From contig OW388300.1 of NCBI GenBank assembly GCA_936450465.1, positions 22,941,232 to 23,005,231 of the forward strand: DNA of 64,000 nt. The letters run 5' to 3'. Positions 41,201 through 50,200 of the stretch are shown piece by piece. Numbering within the stretch: the first letter of the stretch is position 1; each line of letters opens with the position of its first letter. Position numbers and translations under genes: made by a program. The notes under the pieces were generated by a model. The model saw only the letters and a program-made list of their open reading frames with translations. It did no database searches and was not told the DNA's origin. Source of the stretch: Gibbula magus. Lineage: Eukaryota > Mollusca > Gastropoda > Trochida > Trochidae.

Positions 41201-44200
41201 ATTCAACATATAATATAATGCCCGTTCTTAGAAATTTATTAAAAATTATTGTTTCGTTTGATTGGAATACTGGATGACTAACATATCCATATTTTAATAA
41301 TTGTTTTTTCGTCATAATTTTCAATTTCCTCAGCGCTACCATAATCATAACCATATCATCATCATATAATCATCATATCGCTCGTGATTTTCTTCTCCAC
41401 GCGGATAGTGGATATTAGTTCTCCAGTGCTCCAACAAAAGCGTTTGATGGGAGAAGCGAGGGGCAGGTAACTCCAGGCAGCCATCCCTCTTCTGTTTCCC
41501 TTACATTAGGAACGTGTTAATGATTCATTGATTACAAATGCGTTCAAAACGGCGATTGTTTAAGACTTATGATGTGATTGGCCATCTCATGACTTTGTTT
41601 TGTCTGTACTAAACTGCTAATAGGACATGCGCCTATACGGTGAATTTTAAATCGCGGAACAGGGTCGATTTTAGTCGGTCTGCATATCCACTATCATCAT
41701 CAGCAGCAGCAGCATGCATATGATTAGTAATTTCTTCAACTCCAGCGCCGGCGTTACCGTCATTTTCATCTTTACAATTACGATAACTGCCATCATTGTA
41801 ATATTATTTATCCATGAAATTTAGCATCAACATCATTACCATATTGAACAAATTCATCACAATCTTTATCATTACCATATTCATCACACGCATCACCATC
41901 GTTATCATCTTATCCATCAGAATGACCGCCATCACCATTATCATCTTATCCATCAGAATGACCACCATCATCATTATCATCTCACCCATTAAATTCACCT
42001 CAAACATCATAATAATTATATCATCACAAACACAACATCATAATACATATCACCATTATATCCATCATTATAAGTCGCCAGCGTCGTTATCACAAGGGCC
42101 ACAAACTTAATATTGTCCATGAGCTGCATAACCGTTTATATGATCCCTGAAAGAGATGAAGAGATCAAGGAAACCTCTTTCACCAGACGTTAAAAAACAA
42201 TTTGATATTGCGTCTTCTTTCTTTTAATGGTATACAGTTTGTTTCTAAGTGTAACTTATGATGACTTGAACCACGAATAGCCCCGCATATCTAAATGTAT
42301 TCGCTCAAGAATGAGACATTGAAGCTTTTTCCAGATGAAGTTCTTGAAACTGTTAAATATATCAAAACTAAATTGACAGCAGAATGCATTATCTTACTTT
42401 GGTTTAGTTGTGGGAAATATGGTGCATGATATTTGATATTAGGGATCACAAAGACAATCCATGATACCAGTACCAGGAAGAGTTGGGGTTATCTAGACAG
42501 CACTATCGCACTTTGCTTTCTGCTCTACAGCTATCGATGACGATCTGAGATAGCTTCAACATTCAATAGAGCATCAACAGGGGGAGCTTCTTTCTCTGTA
42601 TCTTTTCATATTGTGTGTACATAATTCTTTCTTTCATAACCAACATCATGGCTTTCATCAAAATCAGTCAACGTCGCGAACATCATCATCTCCACAGTCG
42701 ATAAAGCCGTCAACTACACCTACATCACCAGCATCGTCTTCAATGTTAACATGACCGTCAACAACACCCCACAACTTCATCAGCAACATCGTTACCAAAA
42801 TCAGAATTATCACATTATTATTATCCATTATCACCACAATAACAAGCAAGTTCACCCTCAAGGCGATAAACACTATGGAGAAGTCCTCTATCCCTCACCT
42901 CTTCACCTCTCACCGCCGTAGCCATTGACATCGTCGTGTCAGAAACTCGTAAATTGTGCTGTTGGGGTCACATATGCTAAATATCATAAATTGTCATTTA
43001 TTATCGAGAATTATTGACTGTTGCCGAAAATTACCACTTTGCTGATAATCGATAGTAATAGTATAGCATTTTCTGTTGGAAACCCAAACGATAAATTTTA
43101 GTTGTTAATGTTTTATAGGTCGTTTAACTACTGTGCATGTAAATTGAACATTCGGTTTTTGCACAAATATGATGTCGCTCGATTTTCATTGGAAACTAGT
43201 AATTATGATCTATTTGATGATTGGAAATGAATATGCTTATAAGTTGAACGCATTAAAGCCAAATAAAATATTATTAAACACAATTGATGTCACTTTAATT
43301 ATGGTAACGTATACGAAATCATTTGGTCAATACTATTTTGAGCCATAAGTATGTTTTCGATATAGACAGAAGCTCCGTTAATGATACGACCATTTCTGCC
43401 TGTGATGACAAAGTCTGAGATCCATGCAGTGATGACAGGCGGATTCGCTACAATAGCTGGAACAGTGCTAGCAGCCTATATATCATTTGGGGTGAGCCTT
43501 TTCAAACTACGTTTCAGGGATGCAATAATATAACCACCAAGGTATATCTGGCAACATTTGAAGACATATTTATACACATAGATAGGAATAGAAGAATTCT
43601 TGTAGATGGGACATATTTGGAAGACGTGCTTAGACATTTCTTAGAATCTTACAAACCTGGATATACTTTCTCTCCATGTATATCATAAGGCGTAAACATC
43701 ATAAATAATTTTGCAAGATTCTTGAAACATCTTTAGGTTTCCCCCGTTAACATTGCGTTAAAATTTTTTAAAATGGTATCTTAATAATACAAGCTCGTTC
43801 TAATCCTCACTACGACGGTACGTTTTGGACTTTTCTACTTTTCGTATTCTTCATCTGATAAATCTTACATCAAATTTAGCACTACGTAACATTACAAACA
43901 TAAATCAACGCTCTTTATATATAAAATGCCAATTATTGATTCAAATAATTGGCCAAACATTTCTTTGAGACGAATGGTTGAAGAGGAAATATTTGAATCT
44001 ACACCTTCAGTTAAATACATAATCCAGGTTACGTGTAAGTTCACTACGGAATAGACAATGTGTTCTCAGTGTTAATGATACATACTCTGTAAGTTTGACA
44101 GGTATAAGTAACATACATACTCTCGTCTCAGGTGCCTGCCCAACACTTGTTATCAGCCTGTGTTATGTCGGCCCCTGCCGCTCTAGCCATCTCCAAACTC

Positions 44201-47200
44201 TCCTGCCCAGAAACACAGAAATCCAGGTCAACATCGGACGATTACAACAAGCTGGAAGGAGGGTGAATTGGGACACACAGTTTAAAGACACTGATAAAAT
44301 GGGCTTACCTTTAAAGTTTACAATGAGTATACGAGAGTCCATTGATGACATAGTTTCCTGATCGACAGTGTGACCTTAAGGTCATTTTGTACCCCCAGAA
44401 TGGTCATCACAAACACCCTTTTGCCTTAATTAATCATGAAAATAGTCAAATGAATCAATGTTTAAAGTCTTTTTAAAAACAAGTTTATGAAGTAAGGTTC
44501 ACCCGAAAGTTACACGTTTGCAACTTTTGCACGCGTTGGACTGGAACTGTTTGAGGTTTCTGTTTAAGTTTAATTGACAAAGTAAGCACACTTTGTTCAC
44601 TGCTTGTATCCCACAGTGATGCGAGGAACGTGATTGAAGCCCTGTCCAATGGAGCCTCCATGTCCATAACGCTCGTGTCCAATGTGGCGGTGAACATCAT
44701 GGCCTTCCTCAGCGCTCTCCACTTCGTCAACGCTACTCTCGGATGGCTGGGAGCTCGAGTAGGAGTCTCTGACTTATCCTTCCAGGTACCCACTCTAACA
44801 GACATCGTTCAGGGTATACCACTTATAAGCTCAATGATGAATTGAGTTTTCGTGTGATTCTATGCTACATGTTGGTTTTTCCTAGGCGTGAGAGATACTG
44901 TACTGATGTCAAGGTATGAGTGTCATAAACACCATGTGATAATTACACAAAAGTATTGTTCTATTTATTATCAAAGTCTCGACATCGAGGAGTAAATTCT
45001 TAAATATCATTTCAAACATCGCTGGCTTACCATCTTCGCAACATTTAGAATGAAACCACATATGCATTAACCAAAAGTGTATGAAATATGAGCCCTTATA
45101 CGTTTGCCCTCGTTATAAACAAATGGACGTGCAAAATAAGTTGTTATGAAGTTTCTCGGGAAAAAATCAATAGTAGAAGAAAAAATTGATAAAAATGAAA
45201 TTTTGTTTCAGTACATCTGTTCCTATGTGTTGTACTCCGTGGCTCTATTCATGGGAGTAGAACTAGGAAACTGCAGGGCTGTTGCTGAACTGGTGGGAAT
45301 AAAAACATTTGCAAACGAATTCATCGCATACAGTCAGTTGTCGACGTACATTGAAAACAGGAAGGTGTTTGAGAACTACACACAAACGTTTAACGACACG
45401 CACTGGGTGCATCACAAAGACGACATTATTCTACTGGACTGGGATAATCAGACTCTCACTGGAGGTATTCTCTCAGTAAGTCGAAGACTCAGTTCCTCTG
45501 ATAGAGACCTTCACTGTATTAATGTACTACACCGATTGTACCCGTGTACCTTGCCATCTCTGGTTGCATTTTATTTATTACAATATTGAGTTGGAAATGA
45601 TTTAAAATATATAGCGCATTACACCACTAATTGTAACACATACTATTACTACTGTTATAACTATTACTGCTATCACTACTACCATTATCACTACTACTGT
45701 TATCACTACTACCACTATCACTACTACAACTATCACTTCTACCACTACCTACCTACCTACAACTGCTATCAGTACTACTGCAATCACTACTACCACTACT
45801 ACTGCTATCACTAATGCCACTACTACAACTACTACTACTGTTATCACTACTAACACTACTACTGCTATCAGTACTACTGCTATCAGTACTACTGCTATCA
45901 CTACTACTGCTATCTGCTACTGATATCAGTACTACTGTTATCACTACCACTGCTATCAATACTACTGCTATCAGTACTATTACTACTACCACTACCACTA
46001 CTACGGCTATCACTACTACTGCTATCACTACAACTGTTATCACTACTACTGCTATCAGTACTACTGCTAACAGTACTACCACTACTACCACTACCACTAC
46101 TAAATCTATCACAACTACTGCTAGCACTACTACTGATATCACTACTAACACTGCTACCACTACCACTACTACTGCTATCACTACTACTGTTATCACCACT
46201 ACCACTACTACTGCAAGCACTTCTACTGCTATCAGTACTACCACTATTACCACTACCACTACTACTTTTATCACCACTACCACTACTAAATATATCGCAA
46301 CTGTTGCTATCACTACTACTGTTAGCACCACTACTACTACAACTGCTATCACTACTACTGCTATCACTGCTACCACTACTACTGTTATCATTACTACCAC
46401 TACTACCACTACCATTATTACTGCTATCACTACTGCCACTACTACAACTACTACTGTTATCACAACTACCGCAACTACCTCTAACACTACTACTGCTATC
46501 AGTACTACTGCTTTCACTACTACTGCTATCACTACTACTGCTATCTGATATCAGTAATACCGTTATCATTACCACTGCTATCAATACTACTGCTATCACT
46601 ACTATTACTAAAACTACTACTACTACTTCAGCTATCACTATGGCTATCAGCTATGATACTACTACTGTTATTACTATCAGTACTACGATTGCTGCAACTA
46701 CTACTGCTACCGCTACGACTGTTACTACTACTGCTATAACTAATACTGATATCATTACTACGACTACCAAGCTATCTATACTACTCCTATCAGTACAACT
46801 ACTATCACTACTACTGCTATCACTACTAATACTACTACTTCTACTACTACTGTTTCTGCTATCACTAATACTACTTCTGCTATCATTACTACTATTAATA
46901 TTACCGCTATCACTACTACTACTACTACCATTACTACTACTACTGCTATAACTACTACTACTACTACTGCCATCACTACTGCTTATGTCACTATAACTGA
47001 TATCACTACTACGACTACCACTACTACTATCACTCCTACTACTACAACTACTACTACTACTACTGTTATTACTATCAGTACTACGACTGCTACTATTACT
47101 ACTGTTAATACTACTGCTTTCACGAATACTACTATCCGTACCAAGACTACTACTGCTTCTATTTATATATTCATACTGATATTGACAATGGCCAACTCTA

Positions 47201-50200
47201 TTGCTATGTCTACTATTCCCATCAGTGCTAATGTTACTACTACCATTCTATCTCTACTACAGCTATCAGTATTACTGCTATCACTACTACTCCTATCACT
47301 ACTACTGCTGTTACCACGACCACTACTATTGCTATCACTACTACTCCTATCACTACTACTGCTGTTACCACGACCACTGCTACTGCTATCACTACTACTC
47401 ATATAACCACTACCACTACTACTGCTATCACTACTACTCATATAACCACTACCACTACTACTGCTATCACTACTACTGCTATCACTACTACTGTATCAGT
47501 ACTACTGCTATCACTACTACTCCTATCAATACCACTGCTATCAGTACTACTGCTATCACTACTACTGCTATTACCTCGACCACTACTACTGCTATCACTA
47601 CTACTCCTATCAATACCACTGCTATCACTACTACTGCTACATCCACCACATCTACTACCACTACCTCTACTACTGCTATCACTACTACTGCTATCACTAC
47701 TACTGATATCAATACCACTGATATCAGAACTAATGCTACCACTACTACTTCTATCAATACCACTGCTATCAGTACTACTGTTATCACTACTTCCACTACT
47801 ACTATCACTACTACTGCTATCAGTACTACTGCTATCACTACTACTCCTATCACTACTATTGCTATCACTTCTACTCCTATCACCTACTGCAATCAGTACT
47901 ACTGCTATCACTACTACTGCTATCACTACTGTTGCTATCACTTCTACTCCTATCACTACTATTGCAATCAGTATTACTGCTATCACTACTACTCCTATCA
48001 CTACTATTGCCATCACTTCTACCCCTATCACCACTATTGCTATATCTTCTACTGCTATCACTTCTACTACTACTACTACCACTACAACTACTACTACTAA
48101 TAATATTAATAATAATAATACTGTTATTACCATCAGTTCTACGACTACTACCACAACTACTGTTACTACTTCTGCTTTCACTTATACTACTATCACTACT
48201 ACAACTACTACTGCTTCTACTTATATACTCATACTGATATTGACAATGGCCACTTCTACTGATATCTCTACTCCTCCCATCAGTGCTACGACTACTGCTA
48301 ATGCTACTACTACCATGCTATCTCTACTACTGCTATCTCTACTACTGCTATCAATACTACTGCTATCAGTACTACTGCTATCACTACTACTGCAATCAGT
48401 ACTACTGCTATCACTACTACTGCTATCAGTACTACTCCTATCACTACTATTGCTATCACTTCTACCCCTATCACTACTACTGCAATCAGTACTACTGCTA
48501 TCACTACTACTGCTATCAATACAACTGCTATCAATACTACTGCTATCACTACGGCTCCTATTATTACTACAACTATCAATACTACTGCTATCACTACCAC
48601 TGCTATCACTACTACTGTTATCACTAGTGCTATCACTCCTACTGCTATCAATATTACTGCTATCATTACTACTGCTATCAATATTACTGTTATCACTACT
48701 ACTATTATCACTACTAATGCTATCACTACTACTTCTATCAGTACTACTGATATCACTACTACTGCTATCAATACCACTGTTATATTACATGTAATTGTGT
48801 TTATATGACTGCTGCTGTTATACAACATGTAGTTGTGTTTATATGACTGCTGCTGTTATATAACATGTAGTTGTGTTTATATGACTGCTGCTGTTATATT
48901 ACATGTAGTTGTGTTTATATGACTGCTGCTGTTATACAACATGTAGTTGTGTTTATATGACTGCTGCTGTTATACAACATGTAGTTGTGTTTATATGACT
49001 GCTGCTGTTATACAACATGTAGTTGTGTTTATATGACTGCTGCTGTTATATTACATGTAGTTGTGTTTATATGACTGCTGCTGTTATACAACATGTAGTT
49101 GTGTTTATATGACTGCTGCTGTTATATTACATGTAGTTGTGTTTATATGACTGCTGCTGTTATACAACATGTAGTTGTGTTTATATGACTGCTGCTGTTA
49201 TACAACATGTAGTTGTGTTTATATGACTGCTGCTGTTATACAACATGTAGTTGTGTTTATATGACTGCTGCTGTTATATTACATGTAGTTGTGTTTATAT
49301 GACTGCTGCTGTTATACAACATGTAGTTGTGTTTATATGACTGCTGCTGTTATATAACATGTAGTTGTGTTTATATGACTGCTGCTGTTATACAACATGT
49401 AGTTGTGTTTATATGACTGCTGCTGTTATATAACATGTAGTTGTGTTTATATGACTGCTGCTGTTATATAACATGTAGTTGTGTTTATATGACTGCTGCT
49501 GTTATATAACATGTAGTTGTGTTTATATGACTGCTGCTGTTATATAACATGTAGTTGTGTTTATATGACTGCTGCTGTTATATAACATGTAGTTGTGTTT
49601 ATATGACTGCTGCTGTTATATTACATGTAGTTGTGTTTATATGACTGCTGCTGTTATACAACATGTAGTTGTGTTTATATGACTGCTGCTGTTATACAAC
49701 ATGTAGTTGTGTTTATATGACTGCTGCTGTTATACAACATGTAGTTGTGTTTATATGACTGCTGCTGTTATATAACATGTAGTTGTGTTTATATGACTGC
49801 TGCTGTTATATAACATGTAGTTGTGTTTATATGACTGCTGCTGTTATATAACATGTAGTTGTGTTTATATGACTGCTGCTGTTATACAACATGTAGTTGT
49901 GTTTATATGACTGCTGCTGTTATATAACATGTAGTTGTGTTTTTATGACTGCTGCTGTTATACAACATGTAGTTGTGTTTATATGACTGCTGCTGTTATA
50001 TTACATGTAGTTGTGTTTTTATGACTGCTGCTGTTATACAACATGTAGTTGTGTTTTTATGACTGCTGCTGTTAGATTCGTGAGAAGGCACATTCATCGC
50101 ATAACATCATGTCGTATTTTCTATACTTCTTTCATCTAAGTCTTCACTATGAAGCAGTGTCTCAATACTGCTTTTACATTCATGTTTTATATTTGAGGTC

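Noticed and set aside
45753..48828. Very long Thr/Ile, Leu, Tyr, Val and Ser-rich open frames
   Set aside because: They come from the ACT/GCT/ATC triplet array, open in several frames on both strands, inside a confirmed intron.
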